In this document: in pieces, positions 41,258 to 49,896 of the stretch
Numbering within the stretch: the first letter of the stretch is position 1
Layout of the letters: the number at the start of each line of letters is the position of its first letter
Assembly: GCA_947598585.1 (NCBI GenBank)
Contig: CANQFK010000001.1
Span: 1-64,000, forward strand
Length of the DNA stretch: 64,000 bases
Source of the DNA: an uncultured Clostridia bacterium
GTDB lineage: Bacteria > Bacillota > Clostridia > Christensenellales > Pumilibacteraceae
Direction: 5' to 3'
The notes under the pieces: model-generated
Told to the model about the DNA's origin: nothing
What the model saw: only the letters and a program-made list of their open reading frames with translations
Database searches by the model: none
Position numbers and translations under genes: made by a program

Positions 41258-42223
41258 ATGCTTATTTCTGCCGGTTGGTATGGCGGTCTTATAGGCGGCG
41301 GAATGGTTTTATGTATCGTTCTGGCGTTTTTCTTGGCTAAACGACGCGGATACGATACGGACAACGTATTCGACGTCGCCCTTGTATGTATACCTCTTGC
41401 CATAATAGGAGCAAGGCTGTATTATGTCCTCAACGATATGGCGCACAACGGAACGTCCTGGACTTTGGGCGAAGTCATCGGATTTCGCAACGGGCGCTTC
41501 ACGGGGCTTGCGGGGCTTGCCATATACGGCGGCTTGCTGGGCGGCTTGATCGGCGCGGTCATAGTCAGATTTCTCATCAATAAGCGCAAACCTCCCGAAA
41601 AACAAATGACGCTCGTGCAAATGGCGGACCTCTATTTTTGCCTTATCATACTCGGACAGGCGATAGGAAGGTGGGGCAACTACGCCAACGGCGAGGCTTA
41701 CGGTCAACTCATCACCGATCCTAATTGGTGCTGGTTCCCGTTCGCCGTATGGATCGAAAACGGAGTGGACGGACCGGGCTATTACAACGCGTGCTTTTTC
41801 TACGAATCCATGTGGAACCTCATAGGATTCGGGCTTTTGCAATGGTTCTATAACGGCAAGCGAAAGAGTTTTGACGGCTTTTGTTTTGCTTTCTATTGCG
41901 TCTGGTACGGTTTTATAAGGTTTTGGGTGGAGGGACTGCGAAGCGACAGCATGTGGTTCGGACCGATCAAGGCGAATCAACTCATAAGCGCGTTGATCTT
42001 TATCGCAGGCATAGCCATAATAGTCGGCCATATAGTTATGGCAAAACGAGCGGGCAAAAAGCCGTTTTTGTTCGTCGATGAGAGCAAATTGACGCTCGAT
42101 TATTACGGATACGAAAAGACTTTCATGTACAAAAAGAAAATTTTTGCCGCTTCCGCGCAAAAGGAAGTCAAAAGCGAAGGATCGTCGGAAAACGGCGAAG
42201 AAGACAATTCGGAGAATACATGA
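41258..42223 (+). CDS. lgt: Prolipoprotein diacylglyceryl transferase
   Basis: 321 aa, seven predicted membrane helices. Lgt signature G-R-W-G-N-Y-A-N-G-E-A-Y-G (about residues 136-148) with the essential Arg and Asn, G-A-R-L-Y-Y-V near 51-57 and F-F-Y-E-S-M-W-N near 180-187. It transfers diacylglycerol from phosphatidylglycerol to the lipobox Cys of lipoproteins such as PotD. GGAGG before ATG 41258 decides the start over an in-frame GTG twelve bases upstream. A charged cytoplasmic tail of about 60 residues follows the last helix. Confidence 0.93.
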   Translation: MLISAGWYGGLIGGGMVLCIVLAFFLAKRRGYDTDNVFDVALVCIPLAIIGARLYYVLNDMAHNGTSWTLGEVIGFRNGRFTGLAGLAIYGGLLGGLIGAVIVRFLINKRKPPEKQMTLVQMADLYFCLIILGQAIGRWGNYANGEAYGQLITDPNWCWFPFAVWIENGVDGPGYYNACFFYESMWNLIGFGLLQWFYNGKRKSFDGFCFAFYCVWYGFIRFWVEGLRSDSMWFGPIKANQLISALIFIAGIAIIVGHIVMAKRAGKKPFLFVDESKLTLDYYGYEKTFMYKKKIFAASAQKEVKSEGSSENGEEDNSENT

Positions 42224-42747
42224 AAAGAGAAGTAGACGGCAAGATATTACATATTACCGAGCTGATAAGCGCGGCGGCTGTCACGTTGACGTCCGTGTTT
42301 TTGATACTTGCCGCATTGAATGTTTTCCCGTTCTCGATAGACAAATGTTGGCTTATGGCAGTTTACGTTTGTCTGTTTGCGATCTCGCTTTCCGTCGCGC
42401 TGTTGCAAAAGAACGTTATAGGGATAGGTTGCGTCGCGTCCTCGATCGTACTTATTATCGCTCAGGCGACGATCGTCTGCGGAATGACGCTGAAAGAAAT
42501 TTATCCGCTTTACGTTATATTTTTGCCGATAGGCGCGGTTTGCGGCTCATGTTTCGCGCGTCGTTTCGATGGATTTTTCAAGATAAGCGCGGCTTTGACG
42601 GGAATGGGGCTGTTATTGTTTTTGCACAGTTTGTCCGTTCTGCCGATAAAAGTTGTCTTGCCTGTTCTGGCGGCATATTTCGGGATATTGGGCGTTATCT
42701 ACGCCGTTGTCAAAATGAACGGAAAAAAATATAAGGAGAACAAATGA
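42220..42747 (+). CDS. Hypothetical polytopic membrane protein
   Basis: 175 aa with about five or six membrane helices (near 12-34, 40-58, 66-88, 93-112, 118-138 and 142-164), little outside the membrane. No family motif seen. ATGA overlaps with both lgt upstream and pncB downstream show that it belongs in the operon. Confidence 0.75.
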   Translation: MKREVDGKILHITELISAAAVTLTSVFLILAALNVFPFSIDKCWLMAVYVCLFAISLSVALLQKNVIGIGCVASSIVLIIAQATIVCGMTLKEIYPLYVIFLPIGAVCGSCFARRFDGFFKISAALTGMGLLLFLHSLSVLPIKVVLPVLAAYFGILGVIYAVVKMNGKKYKENK

Positions 42748-44171
42748 ATACTCGCAATCTTACTCTTATGACCGATCTGTATCAACTCACCATGATGAAC
42801 GGATATTATCTGGATGGCACATACAAAAACGAAGCTGTTTTCGATATGTTTTTCAGATATAAGCCCGAATTGAACTATGCGATCTTCGCAGGGCTCGAAC
42901 AGGTCATAGATTATATCGAAAATTTGAAGTTTACAGATGGCGACATCGAATATCTCAAAGGGCTGAATATATTTGACGAGGGATTTCTGAAATATCTGAA
43001 AGATTTCAGATTCACGGGCGATATATATTCGGCGGTAGAGGGCGAAGTGGTCTTTCCCAACGAGCCTATCCTGATAGTCAAGGCGCCGCTCATCGAGGCG
43101 CAACTCATCGAAACGGCTATGCTCACCATAATAGGGCACCAGACTTTGATAGCGACAAAGACGTCGAGGATAGTCGAGGCTGCCGACGGAAAGAGCGTGG
43201 TGGAGTTCGGATTAAGGCGTGCGCAAGGACCGGACGCGGGCATTTACGGGTCGAGAGCGAGCATTATAGGCGGCTGCGTAGGCACGAGCAACGTTCTTGC
43301 GGCAAAGGAATTCGATATCCCCGTCAAGGGTACTCATGCGCACAGCTGGGTAATGAGTTTCAGGACCGAACTCGAAGCGTTCGAACGATTCGCCGAACTT
43401 TATCCCGATAATTGTCTGCTTCTTGTGGATACATATGATACGCTCAACAGCGGTATGCCCAACGCCATAAAGGTGTTCAAAAAGCTGAGAGAGAGCGGAC
43501 ACAAGCCTGTCGGCATAAGGTTGGACAGCGGCGACCTTGCGTATTTGAGCAAAAAGGCACGCGAGATGCTTGACGCCGAGGGCTTTAACGACGCCATAAT
43601 CTTCGCCAGCGGCGATATCGACGAGGAAGTGCTTACCGCGCTCAAAGTTCAGGACGCAAAGATCGACGTTTACGGAGTGGGGACCAAACTCATTACAAGC
43701 GAAAGGACTCCATCTCTCGGCGGCGTGTACAAACTTTCGCGCATCGAAATAGACAATGAAAAATATGATAAAATGAAAATAAGTTCTTCGCTCGAAAAGA
43801 TAACCAATCCTGGCTTCAAAAAGGTCTTGCGCCTTTACGATAAGAGATCGGGCATGGCGGTGGCGGACGTCATCGCGCTAAAAGACGAACAACTTCCCAA
43901 GCCGATTACGCTCAGGCACGAAACGGACGTGTGGAAGAAATTCACGTTGGGCGATTACGACGTGCGCGAAATTTTGAATAACATATTTGTAAACGGAAAA
44001 TGCGTATATCATTCGCCGAAACTTTCTCAGATGGCGGATTATGCGAAACGCGAAAAGGCTAAACTTTGGGAGGAATACAAAAGATTGCTCAATCCCAACA
44101 TATACAGGGTGAATATAAGCAAGGGCGTTTATGATATAAAGCAAAAATTCTTGATCGGAGTTCAAAAATGA
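42744..44171 (+). CDS. pncB: Nicotinate phosphoribosyltransferase
   Basis: 475 aa. Motifs: LTMMNGYY near 13-20, F-G-L-R-R-A-Q-G-P-D-A-G near 154-165, the GTHAHSWVM segment with the catalytic His near 196-204, R-L-D-S-G-D-L near 256-262 and VGTKLITS near 313-320. It makes nicotinate mononucleotide from nicotinate, the salvage route to NAD. It overlaps its neighbours on both sides by ATGA junctions. Confidence 0.92.
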   Translation: MNTRNLTLMTDLYQLTMMNGYYLDGTYKNEAVFDMFFRYKPELNYAIFAGLEQVIDYIENLKFTDGDIEYLKGLNIFDEGFLKYLKDFRFTGDIYSAVEGEVVFPNEPILIVKAPLIEAQLIETAMLTIIGHQTLIATKTSRIVEAADGKSVVEFGLRRAQGPDAGIYGSRASIIGGCVGTSNVLAAKEFDIPVKGTHAHSWVMSFRTELEAFERFAELYPDNCLLLVDTYDTLNSGMPNAIKVFKKLRESGHKPVGIRLDSGDLAYLSKKAREMLDAEGFNDAIIFASGDIDEEVLTALKVQDAKIDVYGVGTKLITSERTPSLGGVYKLSRIEIDNEKYDKMKISSSLEKITNPGFKKVLRLYDKRSGMAVADVIALKDEQLPKPITLRHETDVWKKFTLGDYDVREILNNIFVNGKCVYHSPKLSQMADYAKREKAKLWEEYKRLLNPNIYRVNISKGVYDIKQKFLIGVQK

Positions 44172-44851
44172 GTTTTGACATTAAAAGAAAGGGCTATTGT
44201 AAGGAGCAGGTGGACGCGTACATTCAGGGGCTCGTCGCCGCTTCCGCGCAAAAGGACGAGCGTATTGCCGATCTCACCACGCAGGTGTCCGCGCTCAAAG
44301 AGGAGCTCGGCAAACTCGAAGGCAAGCGCGAACTTATCGTAAAGGCGATCTATTCTGCGATATCCAAAGCTGAGCAGATAGAGCAGCTGACAAAAACCAA
44401 ATACGACGCCGAAATGGCGCGTTTAAAGGCTTTTCACGAAAAGTGGACGGCTTATTACGACAAACTCCTTGCCAAATATCCGCTCGACGACGATCTCATG
44501 GCGGTAAGCAAATTCAACAGGGAAATGACCGAAACGCTGGGCGGACCGTCAAAACGACTCGGCGAGGAAGAGGCGCGTCTTAAAAACAAAAAGACGGGAA
44601 GCGTGGAGATCTCATCTCGCGAGGAACCTTTCGATCCCATAAAGAGCATCAAAGAATATCTCGGCGATCCCAAGCCCCCGACGGCGGCTACAAGACCGCG
44701 TAAAAATTCCAAAGCATACAAAACGGGCATCGCGGTCATGAATCCTGCGCTATCGGGACCGTCGGACAGCGGCTTTAACTTCGAGGAAGCGCTCAATCCC
44801 ACCGAAGATCTGAAAGACATAATGAAAGAGTTGGGAATATCCGACGATTAG
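44168..44851 (+). CDS. DivIVA-like coiled-coil protein
   Basis: 227 aa. The start F-D-I-K-R-K-G-Y-C-K-E-Q-V-D-A-Y-I is the DivIVA N-terminal lipid-binding pattern; a coiled coil runs to about residue 100, and the C-terminal half is charged and low in structure with Pro/Lys-rich stretches. DivIVA proteins mark curved membrane at septum and poles. Translationally coupled to pncB by ATGA. The role at this locus is unclear; it may be a paralogue of the main DivIVA. Confidence 0.7.
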   Translation: MSFDIKRKGYCKEQVDAYIQGLVAASAQKDERIADLTTQVSALKEELGKLEGKRELIVKAIYSAISKAEQIEQLTKTKYDAEMARLKAFHEKWTAYYDKLLAKYPLDDDLMAVSKFNREMTETLGGPSKRLGEEEARLKNKKTGSVEISSREEPFDPIKSIKEYLGDPKPPTAATRPRKNSKAYKTGIAVMNPALSGPSDSGFNFEEALNPTEDLKDIMKELGISDD

Positions 44852-44895
44852 TTTTATTCCCATTCCTATAAAATACTTGCATACGGAGAAGATAT

Positions 44896-46416
44896 ATGAA
44901 AAAAAATCACATTGCTGCGGTCATAATTATTGCGATCATCGCTATTTTCGCATTGGCTGCTTGCAATCATGCGCATAACTTCGAGTGGAACTATGACGAA
45001 GATGTCCATTGGAAAGAATGCGCTTGCGGTGAAGTAAATTCAAGAGAAAGACACGACTATGCTTCCGATTATATTTATGACGATACGGAGCATTGGAGAA
45101 CATGCGTTTGCGGCAAGACGGGCGAAAGAGGCGAACACGATTTCTCTGTTTTCGGATACGACGATACATATCATTGGGAAGAATGCAGCGTTTGCGGCGC
45201 GAAGAGAGAAAAGACAAAACACAACGTTTCCGCCAAGTGGAGCAATGACGACGAAAGCCATTGGCACGAATGCGAGTGCGGTTACAGGCAAGATGAAACG
45301 GCACATGAGTTTACCGACAGGACGGTCAGGGAACCCAAATGTTCGGAAGAAGGCGTTTTGCTTCGCACTTGTTCTGTTTGCGATAAAGAAGTAGAGAAGA
45401 GCATAGATAAATTGCCCCATGTTTTCGGCGACGACAACAAATGTATCGAATGCGGCGAAGATAAACCGTATTACACATATTCCGACAACGGCGCGTATAT
45501 GTATTTCGGCGAATATCCGCAGACCAAAGTCAACGATAACGATCTTATAAGGCAGCTTAACGACTCGTATGGCAAACCCGACAATGGATCGGGCGATTGG
45601 ATAGCTTACGATTATGCAGAGGACGGCGAAGCGGATTATATGTGGTATACAGATGTGGAAATGGGAGAGAACAGATATCGCGGAGTTTATTTCGATCGAT
45701 ATCGTCCATATAGTTTGGACATCGCTCCGTCTGCGGAAAACTCCGGTCAAGACGATAACGGCTATATGCCGGGCGAGGTCTATTGGTTTGAATTTGAGCC
45801 CATAAGGTGGAGAATTTTGACTAAAAATGACGAAGAAGCCCTGATTATGAGTGACATAATATTGGACTCGCAGCCATATCAAACAAATTATTACTCTCGA
45901 CAATACGAAACGCGTCCCATATATTACACTTCGTTTGGCGATGCGCCCGAGGGCACATATGCCAACAATTACAAATACAGTACGTTGAGGGAGTGGCTCA
46001 ACGATGAATTTTACGATAGCGCTTTCGACGATTACAGCAGGAAAAATATTTTGCTTACCGAAGTAAGCAACAGCATCGCGACCACCGGGCTCAACAATCC
46101 CGAATTTGTTTGCGAGGATACCGAGGACTATGTGTTCCTTTTGAGCCAAAGCGATTGCGTCAATGAAAAATACGGTTTTAGCCGATCGTTGCTCGAACAT
46201 TCTTCGCGTCAGTTGAAAACCACCGATTACAGCATGTCGCAGGGCGCGTATGTCTCTACCAGCGAATTTATCGGCACAGGTTGGTGGTGGACTCGCTCGC
46301 CCCGCAATATCAGCGAACTTTTGTGCGGCGTCTATTCCGCAGGGCGTTTGGACAGCGAATACAGATTCTTCATTACGGCTTGCGGCGTCGTTCCCGCGCT
46401 CACCGTTAAACTTTAA
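44896..46416 (+). CDS. Lipoprotein with His/Trp/Cys repeats and DUF6273-like domain
   Basis: 506 aa. Signal peptide with lipobox LAAC (Cys23). Residues about 25-140 hold four units of about 30 residues, each with a D-D/E-x-x-H-W-x-x-C-x-x-C-G or C-x-C-G core and a following His (HW at about 36, 66, 97 and 129), suggestive of small metal-binding ribbons. Two more Cys pairs follow (R-T-C-S-V-C, C-I-E-C). Residues about 195-506 are a DUF6273-like domain with YFGEYPQTKV, a WRILTKNDEEALIMSD segment and the closing WWTRSPRN...ALTVKL. The function is unknown; related proteins are abundant in gut Clostridia. CGGAGAAG precedes the start. Confidence 0.78.
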   Translation: MKKNHIAAVIIIAIIAIFALAACNHAHNFEWNYDEDVHWKECACGEVNSRERHDYASDYIYDDTEHWRTCVCGKTGERGEHDFSVFGYDDTYHWEECSVCGAKREKTKHNVSAKWSNDDESHWHECECGYRQDETAHEFTDRTVREPKCSEEGVLLRTCSVCDKEVEKSIDKLPHVFGDDNKCIECGEDKPYYTYSDNGAYMYFGEYPQTKVNDNDLIRQLNDSYGKPDNGSGDWIAYDYAEDGEADYMWYTDVEMGENRYRGVYFDRYRPYSLDIAPSAENSGQDDNGYMPGEVYWFEFEPIRWRILTKNDEEALIMSDIILDSQPYQTNYYSRQYETRPIYYTSFGDAPEGTYANNYKYSTLREWLNDEFYDSAFDDYSRKNILLTEVSNSIATTGLNNPEFVCEDTEDYVFLLSQSDCVNEKYGFSRSLLEHSSRQLKTTDYSMSQGAYVSTSEFIGTGWWWTRSPRNISELLCGVYSAGRLDSEYRFFITACGVVPALTVKL

Positions 46417-46442
46417 AAAAGCAAAAATATCACTTATCGATC

Positions 46443-46480
46443 GCGCCTTAAAGGTCAAACTCCTTTATAGGCGCTTTTTT
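46443..46480 (+). terminator. Strong intrinsic terminator after the DUF6273 lipoprotein
   Basis: GCGCCTTAAAGG (46443-46454) pairs with CCTTTATAGGCGC (46462-46474) with one bulged base, followed by six T. From here to 46640 I see no supported gene; an open frame in this stretch has no start codon. Confidence 0.8.
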
Positions 46481-46640
46481 ATCGCACTTTATTCTTCGAT
46501 ATATGCGACGCGGCCCTTTCGGACATGGAAAGAGCAGGGGAAATTTATAATAACTTCATTCGGAAGCGGTTATTACGCCGAACTTGACGGCTGTCCGTAT
46601 AGTTTTATTGCGACTGCGCAAAAAAAGCCTTAAAAAATAC

Positions 46641-46669
46641 TTGACTTTGGTTATCGTATAAGATATAAT
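46641..46669 (+). promoter_or_regulatory. SigA-type promoter of rplU operon
   Basis: TTGACT (46641-46646), 17-base spacer, TATAAT (46664-46669). Confidence 0.8.
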
Positions 46670-46675
46670 ACTTGT

Positions 46676-46757
46676 TGAGCCGTATAGAAAGGGTCGTCAA
46701 ATTTGCAATTGCAAATACCCTACTAACGGAGACATCAATGAGGAGGTGCTTAAAATC
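46676..46757 (+). ncRNA. Probable ribosomal protein L21 leader
   Basis: The leader between promoter and rplU folds into a hairpin: GGGT (46691-46694) with ACCC (46717-46720) and ATTTGC (46701-46706) with GCAAAT (46711-46716), followed by a conserved-looking ACGGAGAC and a long GAGGAGGTGC Shine-Dalgarno. Position and shape fit the L21 leader family known from Firmicutes, in which excess L21 is thought to repress the operon. Not checked against the Rfam model. Confidence 0.6.
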
Positions 46758-47045
46758 ATGTATGCAGTTTTAGTTACGGGCGGCAAACAATTCAGAGTAA
46801 GCGAAGGCGACGAGATCGAAGTTGAAAAACTCGACGGAGCGGTCGGCGACAAAGTAGAGCTCAGATCCATACTCAAAGTGGACGGCGACACTGTTTCCAC
46901 CGAAGTCGGCACGGTCAAAGCCGAGATACTCGGATTCGGTAAAGACAAGAAGATCACCGTTTTCAAGTATAAAGCCAAAAAGAATTCCCGCAGAAAGCAG
47001 GGACACAGACAACCGTTTACTCGTATAAAGATCCTTTCCATCTGA
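46758..47045 (+). CDS. rplU: 50S ribosomal protein L21
   Basis: 95 aa. The start M-Y-A-V-L-V-T-G-G-K-Q-F and the C-terminal K-K-N-S-R-R-K-Q-G-H-R-Q segment are diagnostic of bL21, which binds 23S rRNA near L20. AGGAGG lies upstream of the ATG at 46758; longer in-frame starts overlap the leader. Operon rplU-prp-rpmA as in most Firmicutes. Confidence 0.96.
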   Translation: MYAVLVTGGKQFRVSEGDEIEVEKLDGAVGDKVELRSILKVDGDTVSTEVGTVKAEILGFGKDKKITVFKYKAKKNSRRKQGHRQPFTRIKILSI

Positions 47046-47049
47046 TCAT

Positions 47050-47376
47050 ATGACCACTATCGAAGTATACAGGGAATCGGGACATATCGTATCGCTTACG
47101 GCAGACGGGCATACCGATTACGGCGAAAAAGGCGAAGATATAGTGTGTGCGGCTTTGAGCAGCATAATACAGACGGCGCTTTTGGGGCTTATGCAAGTCG
47201 CAAGTATTGCGGTGAAGTTCGATAGACGCGACGAAGAAGGCTTTTTGAGTTTTACGTTACCGCGTCTCGAAGCACAGACAAGGCACGACGCCGACATGAT
47301 CCTCGATACCATGCTTTGCGGGATAAGCGATCTATACGAAACGTATTCGGATTTTATCGAATTGAAGCTGAAATAG
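47050..47376 (+). CDS. prp: Ribosomal-processing cysteine protease Prp
   Basis: 108 aa. Catalytic His in T-A-D-G-H (His21) and Cys in E-D-I-V-C-A-A (Cys33) as in Prp (YsxB). It removes the N-terminal extension of L27 before ribosome assembly. It lies between rplU and rpmA with four bases after rplU, no strong Shine-Dalgarno, so coupling to L21 is probable. Confidence 0.93.
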   Translation: MTTIEVYRESGHIVSLTADGHTDYGEKGEDIVCAALSSIIQTALLGLMQVASIAVKFDRRDEEGFLSFTLPRLEAQTRHDADMILDTMLCGISDLYETYSDFIELKLK

Positions 47377-47405
47377 CTTCGGTGAATTTATTCAGGAGGT
47401 AAAAA

Positions 47406-47681
47406 ATGTTTATAAATATTCAGCTTTTTGCGCATAAAAAGGGAGGCGGCTCGTCTAAGAACGGTCGTGATTCGGCGGCGCAAAGACTCGGAGTCAAGGC
47501 CGGCGACGGCCAGCGCGTTAACGCAGGCAGTATTCTGGTAAGACAAAGAGGCACAAAATTCCACCCGGGCAATAATGTAGGCAGGGGCAACGACGATACG
47601 TTGTACGCTCTTGAAACGGGTGTTGTAAAGTTTGAAGTAAGCAGGAATAGAAAGCAGGTAAGCGTTTATCCTGTTGCTTGA
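47406..47681 (+). CDS. rpmA: 50S ribosomal protein L27
   Basis: 91 aa. It begins with the extension MFINIQLF followed by [15 protein letters not shown]; the F-A junction at 8/9 fits the Prp cleavage site of Firmicutes L27, giving the mature N-terminus that reaches the peptidyl transferase centre. CAGGAGG precedes the start. Confidence 0.96.
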   Translation: MFINIQLFAHKKGGGSSKNGRDSAAQRLGVKAGDGQRVNAGSILVRQRGTKFHPGNNVGRGNDDTLYALETGVVKFEVSRNRKQVSVYPVA

Positions 47682-47689
47682 TAATTTCA

Positions 47690-47711
47690 GGGGGTAAGCC
47701 CCCCTTTTTTT
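47690..47711 (+). terminator. Intrinsic terminator between rpmA and ogg
   Basis: GGGGG (47690-47694), loop TAAG, CCCCC (47699-47703), one more C, then seven T. It ends three bases before the ogg ATG at 47715, so it occupies the place where the ogg ribosome binding site should be. Confidence 0.8.
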
Positions 47712-47714
47712 AAG

Positions 47715-48515
47715 ATGAAGTACATTGTCAACGGCAATACCATTATAACCGAAAGGCCTCTCGACTTTAAGGCGATCCTTACATGCGGGCAGACGTTCAG
47801 GTTCGTAAGCGACGGTAGCGGCTATGAAGTGTTTTCGGGCAAATATCGCGCCAAGGTCGACGGAGATAGGATAGTCACCGATCAAACGGACTACTTTATA
47901 AACTATTTCGACCTCGATACGGATTACGACGAATTTACCAAAGCGCTCGGCAAGTTCGACGAACTCAAAGTCGGGATAGAAGCGGGCAAGGGCATAAGGA
48001 TCTTGCGGCAGGAACTTTTCGAAGTGATAATCGACTTTATCATTTCCGCCAACAACAATATTCCCCGCATAAAGGGAATAATCGAAAGGATCTGCGCCTT
48101 TTGCGGGAGCGATATGGGAGGATATTTCGCCTTTCCCACGCCCGAACAGCTTGCTAAGGTAAGCATAGATCGGTTCAGAATGCTCGGCGCGGGGTTCAGG
48201 GACGCGTATCTCGGCAAAACGGCTAAGATACTCTATGAAACGGATTTTCTTACAAAGATCGGTTCGGCGACGACGGAGGACGCGTACAACATGCTCTTGT
48301 CCTTGCCGGGAATAGGACCGAAAGTCGCCGATTGTATTTTGCTTTTCGGGCTCGGAAAGTGGGACTGCTTCCCCGTGGACACCTGGATATTCAAGATGTG
48401 CGGAAGCGAAACGCTCGACACGCCGGGCAAAGTGCGAAGTTATTATCTTCAAAGATACGGGGCGCTCGCCGGACTCGCACAACAATATATATTTTACGGA
48501 GCGCGACAAAAATAA
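47715..48515 (+). CDS. ogg: 8-oxoguanine DNA glycosylase (OGG1 type)
   Basis: 266 aa. N-terminal OGG_N domain with the T-C-G-Q-T-F-R-F motif (23-30), then HhH-GPD domain: L-L-S-L-P-G-I-G-P-K-V-A-D-C (about 194-207) with the catalytic Lys, and V-D-T-W-I with the activating Asp near residue 221. It excises 8-oxoguanine opposite C and nicks the strand. No clear Shine-Dalgarno: a terminator of rpmA ends three bases before the ATG. Translation may depend on read-through or an unseen start further on. Confidence 0.9.
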   Translation: MKYIVNGNTIITERPLDFKAILTCGQTFRFVSDGSGYEVFSGKYRAKVDGDRIVTDQTDYFINYFDLDTDYDEFTKALGKFDELKVGIEAGKGIRILRQELFEVIIDFIISANNNIPRIKGIIERICAFCGSDMGGYFAFPTPEQLAKVSIDRFRMLGAGFRDAYLGKTAKILYETDFLTKIGSATTEDAYNMLLSLPGIGPKVADCILLFGLGKWDCFPVDTWIFKMCGSETLDTPGKVRSYYLQRYGALAGLAQQYIFYGARQK

Positions 48516-48603
48516 TATGGAAAACACGGAGATCGAACAAGAGCCGCGATCGGTTCCCATCGATCAAACCGTATTTTATAAAAACAGGAGGGTTATTTTA
48601 TTT

Positions 48604-48816
48604 ATGGCAAAAGGTAAGGTTGAATTTCGCGAAGCCTACTGCAAAGGCTGCAGCTTATGCGTCAACGCTTGTCCGAAAAAGATTTTGCAGATCTCAAAAC
48701 GTACTAATGCAAAAGGCTATGAGGTAGCCGAATGTATTAATATGGACGAGTGTATAGGCTGCGCAAGTTGCGCAACAATGTGTCCGGATAGCGTTATCAC
48801 CGTTTATCGCGACTAA
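48604..48816 (+). CDS. vorD: 2-oxoacid:ferredoxin oxidoreductase, ferredoxin (delta) subunit
   Basis: 70 aa with two [4Fe-4S] motifs, CKGCSLCVNACP (about 14-25) and CIGCASCATMCP (about 49-60). It is the electron output subunit of the Vor/Kor complex. GGAGGG at 48587-48592 supports ATG 48604; an in-frame ATG at 48517 lacks a site and would add a non-family extension. First of four genes. Confidence 0.88.
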   Translation: MAKGKVEFREAYCKGCSLCVNACPKKILQISKRTNAKGYEVAECINMDECIGCASCATMCPDSVITVYRD

Positions 48817-48839
48817 TTAAAAGGAGGATTCGTTAATTT

Positions 48840-49895
48840 ATGAAAAAACTTTGGAAAGGTAATGAGGCGATCGCCGAAGCTGCTGTTGCTGCCGGTTGCA
48901 GATACTTCTTCGGTTATCCTATCACGCCTCAGAATGAAATACCCGAATATTTGTCTTGGAGGTTGCCCGAAGTAGGAGGCGCTTTCATTCAAGCCGAGAG
49001 TGAGGTTTCGGCGATCAATATGCTTTACGGAGCGGCAGGCGCAGGCGCAAGAGCCATGACGAGCTCGTCCAGCCCCGGAATAAGCCTTAAACAAGAGGGA
49101 ATAAGCTACATAGCGGCAGCAGAACTTCCTTGCGTAATAGTCAATATGATGCGTTCCGGTCCGGGACTCGGCGGTATTCAACCCGCACAGGGCGACTACT
49201 TCCAGGCTACCAAGGGCGGCGGACACGGCGACTATCACCCGATAGTATTCGCTCCGAGTTCCATTCAGGAATTTGTGGACATCACATACGGCGCATTCGA
49301 CGTAGCGGATAAATATCGCACGCCCGTAATGATAATAGGCGACGGCATGCTCGGTCAGATGATGGAGCCCGCAGAGATCCCGCCGATGCGCGACCTTAAA
49401 ACGCTCCCCGACAAAAACGAATGGGCTGCTTGCGGTCACAGCGACGGCAGACCGAGGATCATCAACTCGCTTCGTATCGAGCCCGATGAACTCGAAGCAT
49501 TCAACAATCATTTGTTCAAAAAATACGAAGAGATCACCAAGAACGAAACGAGATGCGAAGAATATCTCACGTCCGACGCCGAATACATATTTGTGGCTTA
49601 CGGTTCGGTTGCCCGTATATGCAAGGCTGCCATCGTAGAACTTCGCGCTCAGGGTATAAAGGCAGGACTTATCCGTCCCATCACGCTTTATCCGTATCCG
49701 ACCGACGCTATCGCAAGCAAGGCTAAATGCGACAAGGTCAAGAAGTTTATAACGGTAGAGATGAGCATGGGACAAATGATAGAGGACGTTCGTCTTGCCG
49801 TCAACGGACTTAAACCCGTTGAGTTCTACGGACGTAGCGGCGGTAACGTTATGATGCCGGCAGATCTCGTTAAGTATGTAAAGGAGGGCAAATAA
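48840..49895 (+). CDS. vorB: 2-oxoacid:ferredoxin oxidoreductase alpha subunit (VorB/KorA type)
   Basis: 351 aa, pyrimidine-binding domain plus transketolase C-terminal-like domain. Motifs: G-Y-P-I-T-P-Q-N-E near 25-33, E-S-E-V-S-A-I-N near 54-61, T-S-S-S-S-P-G near 74-80 and G-P-G-L-G-G-I-Q near 107-114. With the TPP subunit it oxidises a branched-chain 2-oxoacid or 2-oxoglutarate with CoA, reducing ferredoxin. The best-known homologues are annotated 3-methyl-2-oxobutanoate dehydrogenase VorB; the substrate cannot be settled from sequence alone. AAGGAGG is upstream. Confidence 0.88.
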   Translation: MKKLWKGNEAIAEAAVAAGCRYFFGYPITPQNEIPEYLSWRLPEVGGAFIQAESEVSAINMLYGAAGAGARAMTSSSSPGISLKQEGISYIAAAELPCVIVNMMRSGPGLGGIQPAQGDYFQATKGGGHGDYHPIVFAPSSIQEFVDITYGAFDVADKYRTPVMIIGDGMLGQMMEPAEIPPMRDLKTLPDKNEWAACGHSDGRPRIINSLRIEPDELEAFNNHLFKKYEEITKNETRCEEYLTSDAEYIFVAYGSVARICKAAIVELRAQGIKAGLIRPITLYPYPTDAIASKAKCDKVKKFITVEMSMGQMIEDVRLAVNGLKPVEFYGRSGGNVMMPADLVKYVKEGK

Positions 49896-49896
49896 T

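Noticed and set aside
45040-46458. 472-codon minus-strand frame opposite the DUF6273 lipoprotein
   Set aside because: It mirrors the real coding frame, lacks family features and a ribosome binding site, and the plus-strand gene has a lipobox and repeats.
46481-46633. Open stretch after the DUF6273 gene terminator ending with a Y-Y-A-E-L-D-G-C-P-Y-S-F-I-A-T sequence
   Set aside because: The frame looks somewhat protein-like but has no start codon behind the terminator and no ribosome binding site in register; probably an old gene remnant or chance.
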